From NCBI RefSeq assembly GCF_000375585.1, contig NZ_AQWP01000003.1, positions 172-64,171 of the forward strand: 64,000 nt of DNA, given 5' to 3'. Under the pieces are notes generated by a model. That model saw nothing but the letters and a program-made list of their open reading frames with translations. It searched no databases and had not been told where the DNA came from. This DNA comes from Sinorhizobium meliloti 4H41 (GTDB lineage Bacteria > Pseudomonadota > Alphaproteobacteria > Rhizobiales > Rhizobiaceae). Positions within the stretch are counted from its first letter, which is position 1. The number at the start of each line of letters is the position of its first letter. The position numbers and the translations under genes are program-made. Below are positions 42,313 to 50,857 of the stretch, in pieces.

Positions 42313-44630
42313 CACTGCCTCGTTTCGTTGGCTTTGGACTTGAGGGCGTTCAACACTTGTTCCGGCGTAATCGGGTAGTGGTGGAAGCGGACGCCGATGG
42401 CGTCGTGGATGGCGTTGGCGATGGCCGGTCCGATCGCGATGATCGGATCCTCCCCGACGCCCTTGGCACCGTAGGGACCGCCGGGATCCGGCGCCGTTTC
42501 GAGGATGATGGTGCGGATCGACGGCATGTCCATCGACAAGGGCATCTTGTAATCGACGAAGCTGGGATTGAGGGAACGGCCATCGGTAAGGTCGATGACA
42601 TAATCCTCGCTGAGGGTGTGGCCGATGCCCTGCTGAATGCCGCCCTCGATCTGTCCGGCCGCGGCGATCGGATGGATGACCCTGCCGATCTCGTGTACCG
42701 GCACGACCTCGATAACGGCGACCTCGCCGGTTTCGGTATCCACCTCGACTTCCGCGAAATGGGCGGCGAAGGAGTAGGACTTGGTCGGCATGTAGGTGCC
42801 TACGCCGACCAGTTGCACCGCCGGCATTCCCCGTTGCGGCCCGACGGCCTCGCAAAGCCGGATGCTGCGGTTCGAGCCGTTGGTGACGACCACGAAACCG
42901 TCTCGGATCGCGAGATCCTCGGGCTCGGCCTTGAGCAGGGGCGCGGCGTGTTCGAGCACTTGTCTGCGCACGTCGGCGGCTGCGAGCTGAGCCGCCCGTC
43001 CGCCGAGATAGGTCGTGTGGCTGGCGAAGGCGCCGATATCCCAGGGGACGATATCGGTATCCCCTTGGACGACCGAGACGGCTTCGAAGGGCACGCAGAG
43101 TTCCTCGGCGACGATCTGCGACAGCGCCGTATGCGCGCCGGTGCCGAGGCCGGCGGTGCCGGTGATCAGCGTCACCGTTCCGTCCTCGTTCATCTTCACG
43201 ATTGCGTTGCCCTGTTCCTTGATACCCGGATAGGCACTGGATCCGTGCATTTCGCAGCCGATCCCGATCCCGCGGCGCCTGACGCTTTCCGGCTTCTCTC
43301 GCATGCGCAATTCGTGCCAGTTCGTCTCCTGCATGACGCGGCGGATGCAATCGCCGAGGCCATGTCCGACGATCGGGTGCCCGGAGGGTGCCATGTCGCC
43401 CTCCCGCACGGCGTTCATCAGCTTGAACTCGGCCGGATCGAAGCCGAGCTTCTCGGCCGCCTCGTCCATCATGAGGTCGAGCGCATAATATGTCTGAACG
43501 ACGCCGTAGCCGCGAAAGGCGCCGGCAATCGGCGAATTGGTATAGATGCAGCGGCCTTCCAGCCGCACATTCTCGCAGCGGTAGAGCGAGGTCAGCGCTG
43601 CAGTGCCGACATTGGTGACGCCGGGACCGTGCGAGCCGTAGGCGCCGGAGTTGAAGGTGATCCTGGCTTCGCGTGCGACGATCCGGCCGTCTTTGGTGAA
43701 GCCCTGCTTCAGCCATATCTTGCCGGGGTGACGCGAGCGGCCGCCGAGGAAGGTTTCCTTGCGGCTGAACTCCATCTTGACCGGACGCCCCGTCTGCCGC
43801 GCAAGCAGGGCGCAGAGGAATTCGTTCTGGAAAAGATCCTGCTTCGCGCCGAAGCCGCCGCCCATGTGATCGACGATAACGCGTACCTTGTTCAGCGGTA
43901 CGCCGAGCACTTCGGCAAGCGTGCCGCGGACCATGAATGCGCTCTGGGTCGAGGTCCACATGGTGAGTTTGCCGTTGCCGTCCCACTGGCTCACACAGAC
44001 ATTGGGCTCCATATAGGCCGGTGTCGGGCGGCCGAGGTCGTATTCGCGCTCGAGGATAAGATCCGCCTCGGCGAAACCCTTGTCGACGTCGCCGCGGGTG
44101 ACGAAGACCGGCGGCAGCACATGGTTCCGGTCGAGACCGTTCTCATGGATCGGCGGAGCGCCGGGCTCAGATGCGGCTTCGATGGTGAAAAGGCCAGGCA
44201 AGGGCTCGTACTCGATCTCGATGAGCGCGACCGCGCGTTCGGCGATTTCCTCGCTGACGGCGGCGACGGCGGCGACGCCCTCGCCCCAATATCGCACCCT
44301 GTCATCGAGAATATACTGGTCCTTGGTAACGGATGCCGAGCGCGGATGCGGCGAGCCCGCATGCAGGACGCGTGGGACGTCCTGGTGCGTCAGCACCGCC
44401 TTGACCCCCTCGAGCGCCAGCGCCTTGCTCGTGTCGATGCTCCTGATGCGCGCATGCGCGACATTGCTGCGCTTCATCTTGGCATGGAGCATGCCGGGCA
44501 AGGCGACGTCGCCTGCATATCTGGCCGTCCCCGTGACCTTCTCCAGCGTATCGGACCGCTTGACGCTCTTGCCCACGACGGTGAAGTCCCGGTCGGACAG
44601 GTCTCTGTCGATCCTTTCATATGTGTTCAT
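42312..44630 (-). CDS. Xanthine dehydrogenase-family molybdenum hydroxylase, large (Mo) subunit
   Basis: A 772-residue molybdopterin-binding subunit. Motifs: [17 protein letters not shown] at the N terminus, [12 protein letters not shown] (molybdopterin contact), [11 protein letters not shown] and, near the end, the catalytic Glu in [10 protein letters not shown]. Family members hydroxylate N-heterocycles such as purines, nicotinate, isoquinoline or aromatic aldehydes at carbon, or reduce 4-hydroxybenzoyl-CoA. Start at 44630 overlaps the stop of the 2Fe-2S subunit (ATGA). The MCD cytosine nucleotide form of the cofactor is usual for such three-gene enzymes. Substrate unknown; the linked NCS2 permease favours an N-heterocycle. 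Confidence 0.92.
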   Translation of the reverse strand: MNTYERIDRDLSDRDFTVVGKSVKRSDTLEKVTGTARYAGDVALPGMLHAKMKRSNVAHARIRSIDTSKALALEGVKAVLTHQDVPRVLHAGSPHPRSASVTKDQYILDDRVRYWGEGVAAVAAVSEEIAERAVALIEIEYEPLPGLFTIEAASEPGAPPIHENGLDRNHVLPPVFVTRGDVDKGFAEADLILEREYDLGRPTPAYMEPNVCVSQWDGNGKLTMWTSTQSAFMVRGTLAEVLGVPLNKVRVIVDHMGGGFGAKQDLFQNEFLCALLARQTGRPVKMEFSRKETFLGGRSRHPGKIWLKQGFTKDGRIVAREARITFNSGAYGSHGPGVTNVGTAALTSLYRCENVRLEGRCIYTNSPIAGAFRGYGVVQTYYALDLMMDEAAEKLGFDPAEFKLMNAVREGDMAPSGHPIVGHGLGDCIRRVMQETNWHELRMREKPESVRRRGIGIGCEMHGSSAYPGIKEQGNAIVKMNEDGTVTLITGTAGLGTGAHTALSQIVAEELCVPFEAVSVVQGDTDIVPWDIGAFASHTTYLGGRAAQLAAADVRRQVLEHAAPLLKAEPEDLAIRDGFVVVTNGSNRSIRLCEAVGPQRGMPAVQLVGVGTYMPTKSYSFAAHFAEVEVDTETGEVAVIEVVPVHEIGRVIHPIAAAGQIEGGIQQGIGHTLSEDYVIDLTDGRSLNPSFVDYKMPLSMDMPSIRTIILETAPDPGGPYGAKGVGEDPIIAIGPAIANAIHDAIGVRFHHYPITPEQVLNALKSKANETRQ

Positions 44631-45112
44631 AGTGTCTCCGCCTTTCTCAGTTCCTCGGCCGTGGCCCGAACAGCGTCGATGATCTTGGTGTAGCCGGTGC
44701 ATCGGCAGATATTGCCGGCTAGAGCGAAGCGGATTTCGTCCTCGCTCGGGTCCGGGTTTTCGTCGAGCAGCGCCTTGGCCATCATGATGATGCCCGGCGT
44801 GCAGAAGCCGCACTGGGCACCGCCGTGCTCCATGAATTTCTGTTGCAGCAGGTGCGGCCGGTCGTAAGCCGGCTGCAGGCCTTCGATGGTCTCGATCGTC
44901 GCGCCTTCGGCCTCGACGGCGAGCACCAGACAGGCATTGACCGGCCTTCCGTCCATGATGACCGTGCAGGCGCCGCAGTCTCCGACGTCGCAGCCTTTCT
45001 TGGTTCCGGTGAGACTGCCTTCGTTGCGCAGCGCGTCGAGCAGCGTACGGTTGGGAGCAACCGCGAGTTCACGGGCCTCGCCGTTGACCGTCATCGAAAC
45101 GCGCCGGTTCAT
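44627..45112 (-). CDS. Molybdenum hydroxylase small subunit, two [2Fe-2S] clusters
   Basis: A 161-residue iron-sulfur protein. The plant-type ferredoxin cysteines are in KKGCDVGDCGACTV plus VNACLVL; the second cluster is bound by GAQCGFCTPGIIM and NICRCTGYTKI. It passes electrons from the molybdenum site to FAD. It overlaps its neighbours by 4 bp on both sides, giving the fixed order FAD, Fe-S, Mo subunit. No Tat signal is present, so the complex is cytoplasmic. Confidence 0.94.
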   Translation of the reverse strand: MNRRVSMTVNGEARELAVAPNRTLLDALRNEGSLTGTKKGCDVGDCGACTVIMDGRPVNACLVLAVEAEGATIETIEGLQPAYDRPHLLQQKFMEHGGAQCGFCTPGIIMMAKALLDENPDPSEDEIRFALAGNICRCTGYTKIIDAVRATAEELRKAETL

Positions 45113-45972
45113 TGTGCACCTCCCATGGCGTAGCCGATCGCCCGGCGCGTAAGCACGCCGACCATGTCGCGGCGGTAGGCCGCGCTTGCGCGCACATTGC
45201 CGATGGGAGTGGCTTCCTGCATTGCGCTTTCCGCAGCCTCGGCCAGCAGCGCCGCGTCGATCGTCCGTCCCCTGAGAAGGTCCTCGGTCCTGCGGGCGCG
45301 GATCACGGTCGGCGCCACGGCGCCGAGCGCGATGCGGATGTCCGAGCAGTGCCCGGCCGCGTGTTCGATACTGACGGCAACGCCGACGGTCGCGAGTTCC
45401 ATCGCCTTGCGGCGGCCGTGCTTGATGTAGGCGCGGCCGCTCGTCGGGCGGGGCGCCGGCAGGGATATGCCGGTGACGATATCTCCGGGCGAAAGAACAG
45501 TCCGGCCGGGACCGGTGAAGAAGTCCTCCAGCAGAACGGTCCGCTCGGTGCCTCCATTATAGACGGTCAGGCTGGCGCTGTCGGCGATCAGGGGCGGGAT
45601 CGTATCCGCCGAGGGCGAGGCGCGACAGATGTTGCCGACCACGGTCGCCCGGTTGCGCACCTGCACCGAGCCGAGGAGGCTTACCGCCTTGGCGAGGTTC
45701 GGATAGTTGCCGATGACATGCGGCGAGGTCTCTATCTCCCGGACCGTCACCAGCGCGCCAAAGCGAAGCCCGGCGGCCGGATCATAGGTAAAATCCCTCA
45801 GGTTCTGGATCTTCTTGATGTTGACGACGTGAAGGACGCTGCGAAGCTCCTCCTTCATCTCGACCAGCAGATCGGTGCCGCCCGCGATGATGCTGGCATC
45901 CTTGCCCAGCCGCCTCAGCAGATCGCTGGCCTCCGCCAGGCTTGCCGGCTCGTAATATTCGAACGGTTTCAT
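45109..45972 (-). CDS. Molybdenum hydroxylase medium subunit, FAD-binding
   Basis: A 287-residue CoxM-type FAD subunit: EYYEPASLAEASDLL, the FAD loops IIAGGTDLLVEMKEEL and SVQVRNRATVVGNICRASPSADT, and a C-terminal CO-dehydrogenase-flavoprotein domain. ATG 45972 follows GGGAGGAGG. It is first of the three structural genes and comes 49 bp after the GntR gene, in the same transcription unit. Confidence 0.92.
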   Translation of the reverse strand: MKPFEYYEPASLAEASDLLRRLGKDASIIAGGTDLLVEMKEELRSVLHVVNIKKIQNLRDFTYDPAAGLRFGALVTVREIETSPHVIGNYPNLAKAVSLLGSVQVRNRATVVGNICRASPSADTIPPLIADSASLTVYNGGTERTVLLEDFFTGPGRTVLSPGDIVTGISLPAPRPTSGRAYIKHGRRKAMELATVGVAVSIEHAAGHCSDIRIALGAVAPTVIRARRTEDLLRGRTIDAALLAEAAESAMQEATPIGNVRASAAYRRDMVGVLTRRAIGYAMGGAQ

Positions 45973-46021
45973 GCATTCCTCCTCCCAAAAAACAGCGGTC
46001 GCCGCCGCGTGCCGCACTGAT

Positions 46022-46801
46022 TCAATCGAAACCGGGGTCGCCATCCTCCCCTCGTGCGGTTTCGCCGGACCCCGCGTTAGCCTGAACGGAGCGAAACGCC
46101 TGCATGGCCGCTGCTCGATCGGCCACCAGTTCACGTTCCAGGGCCCGCAGGTGCTCCGTGTTGAGGCGGGCGGCCCTTTCGCCATCTCCGCTTGCTATCG
46201 CTTCGACGATCTCGGAATGCGCGTGATTGCCGCAGAAGCGCGGCTCGGTGTCCGGCCTTGACCAGGAGAGCAGCGGCTGGCGGTTGATGAGGTCGCGTAT
46301 CACCCCGGTCAGCACGTCGTTGCCGGCCATTTCCGCCAGAAGCAGATGGAACCGCCGGGACAGATGCCGGGCTTCTTCCATGCGGCCCTCTTCATAGGCG
46401 TTGCGTTCGTCCTCCACGAACGACCGCAGGTGCGCACGCTCCGCCTCGCCGATCGTGCCGGCGAGCTTCTCGACCGTCGCTGTCTCGATCACGATGCGCG
46501 CGTCGAATATCTGTCGCGCTTCGTCGGGCGAGCACATGGCGATGGACGCTCCCTTGTTGGGACTGAGTTCCACCAGCCCGGCATGCGCCAGGCGCATGAG
46601 CCCGTTGCGTATGGCCGACCTGTTGGCGCCGGAGGCGATGGCCAGCTCGCGCTCGATCAGCCTGGCGCCGGGGGCCACCCGATGATGCATGATCGCCTCG
46701 ACGATGACCTGGACGACACGCTGCTCGGCCTCCGGCCCGCTCATCGCGGCCCCCGCCGGGGGACGGTATCTTGCACTCCTGAGAAAGGGCGACGCGGCCA
46801 T
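46022..46801 (-). CDS. GntR-family regulator of the hydroxylase operon
   Basis: A 259-residue FadR-subfamily regulator: winged helix near residues 30-90 (GARLIERELAIASGANRSAIRNGLMRL) and an FCD domain (IFDARIVIETATVEKLA, RRFHLLLAEMAGND, NHAHSEIVEAIASGD) with His residues that fit metal/acid ligand binding. The ATG at 46801 has TGGAG upstream; an in-frame ATG at 46744 is possible. It heads the minus operon GntR-FAD-FeS-Mo-CobW and has a perfect dyad just upstream, pointing to autoregulation. Confidence 0.88.
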   Translation of the reverse strand: MAASPFLRSARYRPPAGAAMSGPEAEQRVVQVIVEAIMHHRVAPGARLIERELAIASGANRSAIRNGLMRLAHAGLVELSPNKGASIAMCSPDEARQIFDARIVIETATVEKLAGTIGEAERAHLRSFVEDERNAYEEGRMEEARHLSRRFHLLLAEMAGNDVLTGVIRDLINRQPLLSWSRPDTEPRFCGNHAHSEIVEAIASGDGERAARLNTEHLRALERELVADRAAAMQAFRSVQANAGSGETARGEDGDPGFD

Positions 46802-46818
46802 TCGAAACACTCCAGATT

Positions 46819-46834
46819 AGATTGTCAACAATCT
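46819..46834. promoter_or_regulatory. Candidate GntR operator
   Basis: AGATTGTCAACAATCT: 7-bp inverted arms AGATTGT/ACAATCT around CA, 18 bp upstream of the GntR start. The TTGT-N2-ACAA core fits many FadR-subfamily operators. It probably overlaps the promoter of the hydroxylase operon. Confidence 0.65.
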
Positions 46835-47267
46835 ATACTTGGATGACCGGATGTCAACGCTATGTATCATTCGGCCATATCGGCGCTAATATCCATAACT
46901 TTGGCGTATTTGCAGCGCATACATTGCGGGTTGCCCGCCATTTCCGCCGGTTTACCATGCATAAATTTGGCTCAATGAAATCACTTTCGGAATTTTATCG
47001 GTTCCTGCTCCGGAGAAAAACCTATTTTATCCGATTGCAACTGACTTTTGGGGGATATAATGGCGACTTACATGCCGTTATCTTATGTTATTTCTTGCGA
47101 AGCCGTACGCTGCACTGAGCGATGCGGCGCTGCCGGATAATTCATAAGCAAATCGAAACAATATATATTTACTATGAAATTGCCTCAATAATCGCCGCTT
47201 CTTAGTCTCCATACAGATCGAATGGGCCAGACGGAATGGGCCAGACGGAATGGAATGGAGTCACTCG
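46835..47267. promoter_or_regulatory. Long AT-rich divergent intergenic region
   Basis: A 433-bp gap between the hydroxylase operon and the deaminase-like/importer operon. It is markedly AT-rich from about 46855 to 47200. A weak open frame at 46822-47118 has no ribosome site or recognisable motif and is not called. A 14-bp unit AATGGGCCAGACGG is repeated in tandem at 47221-47234 and 47235-47248 just before the next gene. Confidence 0.5.
47221..47248. repeat. 14-bp perfect tandem duplication before the deaminase-like gene
   Basis: AATGGGCCAGACGG occurs twice without a gap, 19 bp upstream of the chosen start at 47268, within the expected 5' leader. It may be replication slippage or a tandem binding site. 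Confidence 0.8.
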
Positions 47268-48566
47268 ATGCATACGGTTCTCGGAACCCATCATGGCGGC
47301 GCTCGCCGTGCACTTCTCCTGCGTGGCTGCCGGATTGCCGGTGAAGCCGCGGCAGGCGCTGAGCGCGATATCCTCATAGGGGAAGACGGGCGCATCGCCA
47401 GCATCGGCCATCGCCTGGAAGCAGGCCCGGATGTGATCGGCGTCGATCTCCGCGGCGCGCTCGTCTCGCCGGGCTTCGTCGACGTCCACCAGCATCTGGA
47501 CAAGACTGGCGTCCTCAAGTTCACGCCCAATCCCTCGGGAACCTTGCAGGGAGCGCGGGAGGCATTCGCCAGATATGCCCAACAGGCGCCGGAAGAAGAC
47601 GTGACGCGACGTGCGGCACGGACCATGGAACGCTGCCTTGCCCGTGGCACCACGGCGATCCGCAGCCACATCAATGTCGACAAGGATGCCGGCTTCAACG
47701 GCATCAATGCCTTGGCACGGCTGAGATCGGAATGGGCGGACCGGCTGACGCTGCAACTCGTCGCGTTCATGACGCCACATCCCAACCAGGATATCGAATG
47801 GCTGGAGAAGAACATCGATGCCGCAGTCGAACAGGCCGACGCGGTCGGGGGCACCCCGGCGGTCGCCGAGGACCCGATGCGGTATCTCGACATCCTCTTC
47901 GCCGCGGCCGAGCGGCATGGCCGGCCGGTCGATCTGCACCTTGACGAACACCTGAACCCCGAACGGCCGCTTTTCGACGCCGTGTTCGAGCGGGTCCGGA
48001 GATTTGGCCTCCAGGGGCGCACCCTCCTCGGGCACGCATCCGTCCTGAGCGCGCTGCCGAGGAAGGAATTCGAGCGCATACGCGACCAGTTGGTCGATCT
48101 CGACATCGCCGTCGTGACACTGCCTGCGGCCAATCTCTACCTGCAGGGCCGCAGCCACGACATGTTGCCGCCCCGCGGTCTGACGCGCGTCGCCGAACTG
48201 ATCCGTTCGGGGGTCGCCATCGCGACCGCATCCGACAATATCCAGGACCCGTTCGTGCCGACCGGCTCGGGCGACATGCTCGAGATCGCGCGCTGGACGC
48301 TGCTTGCCGGGCATCTGCGGGGCGACGAGCTTGCCACCGCCTATGACATGATCACCGCAATACCGGCACGCATGATGGATCTCGGCACCGATTACGGCAT
48401 CCGCGAGGGCGCCTGGGCGGACCTCGTCGTCACCGATTGCGAGGATGTCAGCGCGCTCGTCAGCGGGGGTCCCGACTGCATGCAGGTCCTCGCGAAAGGC
48501 CGGCCGGTTGCAGCACCCGCATCGCCTGCCATGGAGGCCATACGCGCATTGGAAGATGTCCCCTGA
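47268..48566 (+). CDS. Cytosine deaminase-like amidohydrolase
   Basis: A 432-residue metal-dependent hydrolase with a composite-domain N terminus and the motifs FVDVHQHLDKTG (HxH plus DK), IRSHINVDKD, DLHLDEHLNP (His and Glu), LLGHASVLS and ATASDNIQDPF (catalytic Asp). This pattern fits the CodA/N-acyl or triazine deaminase group acting on cyclic amidines or ureas. ATG 47268 is used because GGAG lies 7 nt before it; an in-frame ATG at 47250 is possible. It is followed by a BMP-type nucleoside/nucleobase importer, so its substrate is probably the imported purine-, pyrimidine- or related N-heterocycle. Confidence 0.86.
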   Translation: MHTVLGTHHGGARRALLLRGCRIAGEAAAGAERDILIGEDGRIASIGHRLEAGPDVIGVDLRGALVSPGFVDVHQHLDKTGVLKFTPNPSGTLQGAREAFARYAQQAPEEDVTRRAARTMERCLARGTTAIRSHINVDKDAGFNGINALARLRSEWADRLTLQLVAFMTPHPNQDIEWLEKNIDAAVEQADAVGGTPAVAEDPMRYLDILFAAAERHGRPVDLHLDEHLNPERPLFDAVFERVRRFGLQGRTLLGHASVLSALPRKEFERIRDQLVDLDIAVVTLPAANLYLQGRSHDMLPPRGLTRVAELIRSGVAIATASDNIQDPFVPTGSGDMLEIARWTLLAGHLRGDELATAYDMITAIPARMMDLGTDYGIREGAWADLVVTDCEDVSALVSGGPDCMQVLAKGRPVAAPASPAMEAIRALEDVP

Positions 48567-48618
48567 ACGGCAACAAGCCGTCGGACGGGCATGATGAGGA
48601 GAGGAAGGGAGGAGCATC

Positions 48619-49602
48619 ATGATGATTACCAGAAGAGGCTGTTTGGCGTCGGCGGTCGCAATGGCCGCGCTCATTGCCGCCGTGCCGGCTTTCGCCGGGG
48701 GCGCATCGTTCAAGATGGGACTGCTGGTTCCCGGCAGCATTTCGGAAGAAGGATGGAACAGGATAGGCTTCAACGCGCTCAAGGGCGTGGAGAAGGAACT
48801 TGGTGCCGAGGTCAGCTATGTCGAGCTGCAGCAGAACCCGGCATCCTTCGAGAAAGCCTTCCGCGACTTCGCCAGCCAGGGCTACAACGTCATTCTCGGG
48901 CACGGCTTCGAGTTTCAGGATGCCGCTCTCGAGGTCGCGCCGGAATATCCCGATACGGTCTTTCTCATTTCCTCGAGCTACATATCCGAGGGAAATGTCA
49001 TCGGCCTCAACACGGATACGAGCCAACCTTTCTACCTGATGGGCGTGATCGCGGCCAAGACGGGGAAGAAGGCGGGTCTCGTCGGAGGGATGGAGATCCC
49101 GCCGATAAAGGAGGCCTTCGAGGGTTTCACCAACGGCGTGCGAAGCGTCGCGCCGGACTTCCCCGTCAGTGAAGTCTATATCGGCAACTTCACCGACGCG
49201 ACCGCGACCAAGGAGGCAAGCCTCAGCCTGATTTCGCAAGGGGCCGACTTCGTGCTGCCGAATGCTTCAGGGGCGACGGTGGGGGGATTCCAGGCAGCCG
49301 CGGAATCCGGTGCCGACGTCAAGACGTTCAGCATCTTCAGCGACTACACCTCGGTCGCTCCCAAGAACATCCTCGGGCTTTACGTCGCCGACTATGCCCG
49401 GGGCGTCATCCGCATCGTCGGGGACATCAAGAACGGCAAAATGCCGACGACCAATGTCGAATTCGGCCTGAAAGATGCCGACGTCATGAGCTTCACCTAT
49501 AATGAGCAGGCTGCAAATCCGGTGACGGAGGACGTACGCAAATACGTCGATGAGGTGAAGGGCAAGATCGCAGCCGGTGAAATCAAGACCCGGCAGAAAT
49601 AA
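48619..49602 (+). CDS. BMP-family ABC importer solute-binding protein
   Basis: A 327-residue binding protein with a signal peptide (MITRRGCLASAVAMAALIAAVPAFAGG). BMP-family features: GLLVPGSISEEGWNRIGFNALKG, ILGHGFEFQDAALEVA, FYLMGVIAAKTGKKAGLVGG and the C-terminal ADVMSFTYNEQAA. PnrA/BmpA-type proteins bind nucleosides, and several alphaproteobacterial ones bind purines or related bases. GGGAGGAG precedes the ATG. The permeases and ATPase follow at 49752-53326. Confidence 0.9.
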   Translation: MMITRRGCLASAVAMAALIAAVPAFAGGASFKMGLLVPGSISEEGWNRIGFNALKGVEKELGAEVSYVELQQNPASFEKAFRDFASQGYNVILGHGFEFQDAALEVAPEYPDTVFLISSSYISEGNVIGLNTDTSQPFYLMGVIAAKTGKKAGLVGGMEIPPIKEAFEGFTNGVRSVAPDFPVSEVYIGNFTDATATKEASLSLISQGADFVLPNASGATVGGFQAAAESGADVKTFSIFSDYTSVAPKNILGLYVADYARGVIRIVGDIKNGKMPTTNVEFGLKDADVMSFTYNEQAANPVTEDVRKYVDEVKGKIAAGEIKTRQK

Positions 49603-49620
49603 CGCCCGCAGGTACAAGAA

Positions 49621-49677
49621 GGATGGGGCACTGCCCGAAGGATCGGGCCGGCCCGGCCGTTGGCATGCGCCCCATCC
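49621..49677 (+). repeat. Nested hairpin between binding-protein and permease genes
   Basis: Arms GGATGGGGC (49621-49629) and GCCCCATCC (49669-49677) enclose a second perfect palindrome CGGGCCGGCCCG (49644-49655). Such structures between binding-protein and permease genes often stabilise the upstream mRNA, so more binding protein than permease is made. Confidence 0.65.
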
Positions 49678-49751
49678 GGCCACGATAACCGCTTCGATCG
49701 ATTGTTCGATGGAAAGCTTCAGGCTTTTCCTAATCCGAAGGCAGCAAACTC

Positions 49752-50849
49752 ATGGCAAACAGTGAAAGCGGACAGCCGCTGGCGGTTGTCCCCCAGGCAT
49801 ATGGCGCCCTCTGGCGAGGCCTGCTCGGTCCTTTACGCACGATCATCCAGCCGGTCGCCGCTGTCGTTGTGGCTCTCGCATGCGGGGCGGCGCTTCTTGC
49901 CTTCAACGGCTACGAAGCACGCGCCGTGATTGACGTGATGGTACTTGGCGTCTTCCAGGACACCCGCTCGATCGCCGAAATTCTCCTGAAGGCGACGCCC
50001 CTGATCCTGATCGGCGTCGGCCTTTGCGTCGCCTTCCGCTGCAGCATCTGGAACATCGGCGCCGAGGGGCAATTCTATGCCGGCGCCATCGCCGCAACCG
50101 CCGTAGGCGTTTCCTTCGACGGGTTGAGCGCATGGGCCTATGTGCCGCTGGTCATGCTTGCAGGCGCTCTTGCCGGTGCGGCATGGGCGGCGATCGCCGG
50201 GCTTCTGAAGGTCTATTTCCGGGCGAGCGAGATCGTGACGACGATCATGCTGAATTACATCGCCATCATCATGACGAGCTATCTCGTGACTGGCCCGTTG
50301 CGGGATGCGGCTGCGGCCTATCCGCAATCCGCCCGGCTGGTCCAGGAGGCGTGGATGCCGCGCATCCTGCCGCCGACCCGCCTCCACATCGGCATCCTCG
50401 TCGCCCTGGCGCTTGCCGTCGTGATGTATGTTTTCCTGTTTCGCAGCACCCGGGGCTATGCGCTGAGGGTGGTCGGCATCAGTCCGGACGCCGCGCGCTA
50501 TGCCGGGATCAGCGTTCCCAGGCACATCATGCTGTCGATCTGCCTGAGCGGCAGCATGGCCGGGCTCGCAGGTGCCTTCGAGATTGCCGGCGTCACCCGG
50601 CGGCTCTTTCAGTCGATCTCTCCGGGCTACGGCTTCGAAGGGATCGCCGTCGCTCTTCTCGCAAATAACAATCCGATCGGAGCGGTCTTCTCGGGCCTCT
50701 TGTTTGCAATCCTGCGAAGCGGCTCCGAGCTCATGCAGATCACGGCGCAGGTGCCTCAGGTTCTCGTGCTCGTGATCCAGGGCATCGTCATTCTCTCGGT
50801 CGTGGGATTTGCCGTGTTGCGGATCCCGTCGATGCGCCCTTCCGAATAG
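49752..50849 (+). CDS. ABC importer permease 1 (branched-chain/nucleoside type, YufP-like)
   Basis: A 365-residue permease with about nine hydrophobic segments. The conserved block FRCSIWNIGAEGQFYAGAIAA and the cytoplasmic loop ALRVVGISPDAARYAGISVP are typical of nucleoside-importer permeases paired with BMP-family binding proteins. It is followed 8 bp later by the second permease. Confidence 0.92.
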   Translation: MANSESGQPLAVVPQAYGALWRGLLGPLRTIIQPVAAVVVALACGAALLAFNGYEARAVIDVMVLGVFQDTRSIAEILLKATPLILIGVGLCVAFRCSIWNIGAEGQFYAGAIAATAVGVSFDGLSAWAYVPLVMLAGALAGAAWAAIAGLLKVYFRASEIVTTIMLNYIAIIMTSYLVTGPLRDAAAAYPQSARLVQEAWMPRILPPTRLHIGILVALALAVVMYVFLFRSTRGYALRVVGISPDAARYAGISVPRHIMLSICLSGSMAGLAGAFEIAGVTRRLFQSISPGYGFEGIAVALLANNNPIGAVFSGLLFAILRSGSELMQITAQVPQVLVLVIQGIVILSVVGFAVLRIPSMRPSE

Positions 50850-50857
50850 GTGGACCC

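Noticed and set aside
41263..43986. The CobW frame stays open upstream to 43986, suggesting a 907-residue fusion
   Set aside because: The upstream part is Arg-rich out-of-frame translation of the molybdenum subunit; the CobW gene starts at ATG 42312.
42357..44693. Plus-strand open frame of 778 codons across the molybdenum subunit
   Set aside because: Shadow of the real subunit on the other strand, which has all hydroxylase motifs and is translationally coupled to its neighbours.
46822..47118. 98-codon open frame in the AT-rich gap
   Set aside because: No ribosome-binding site, no recognisable pattern, and it overlaps the candidate GntR operator; more likely regulatory DNA.
47041..47267. Purine or guanidine riboswitch before the deaminase/importer operon
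   Set aside because: The leader is AT-rich and contains a tandem repeat, but I could not fold it into a known riboswitch core.
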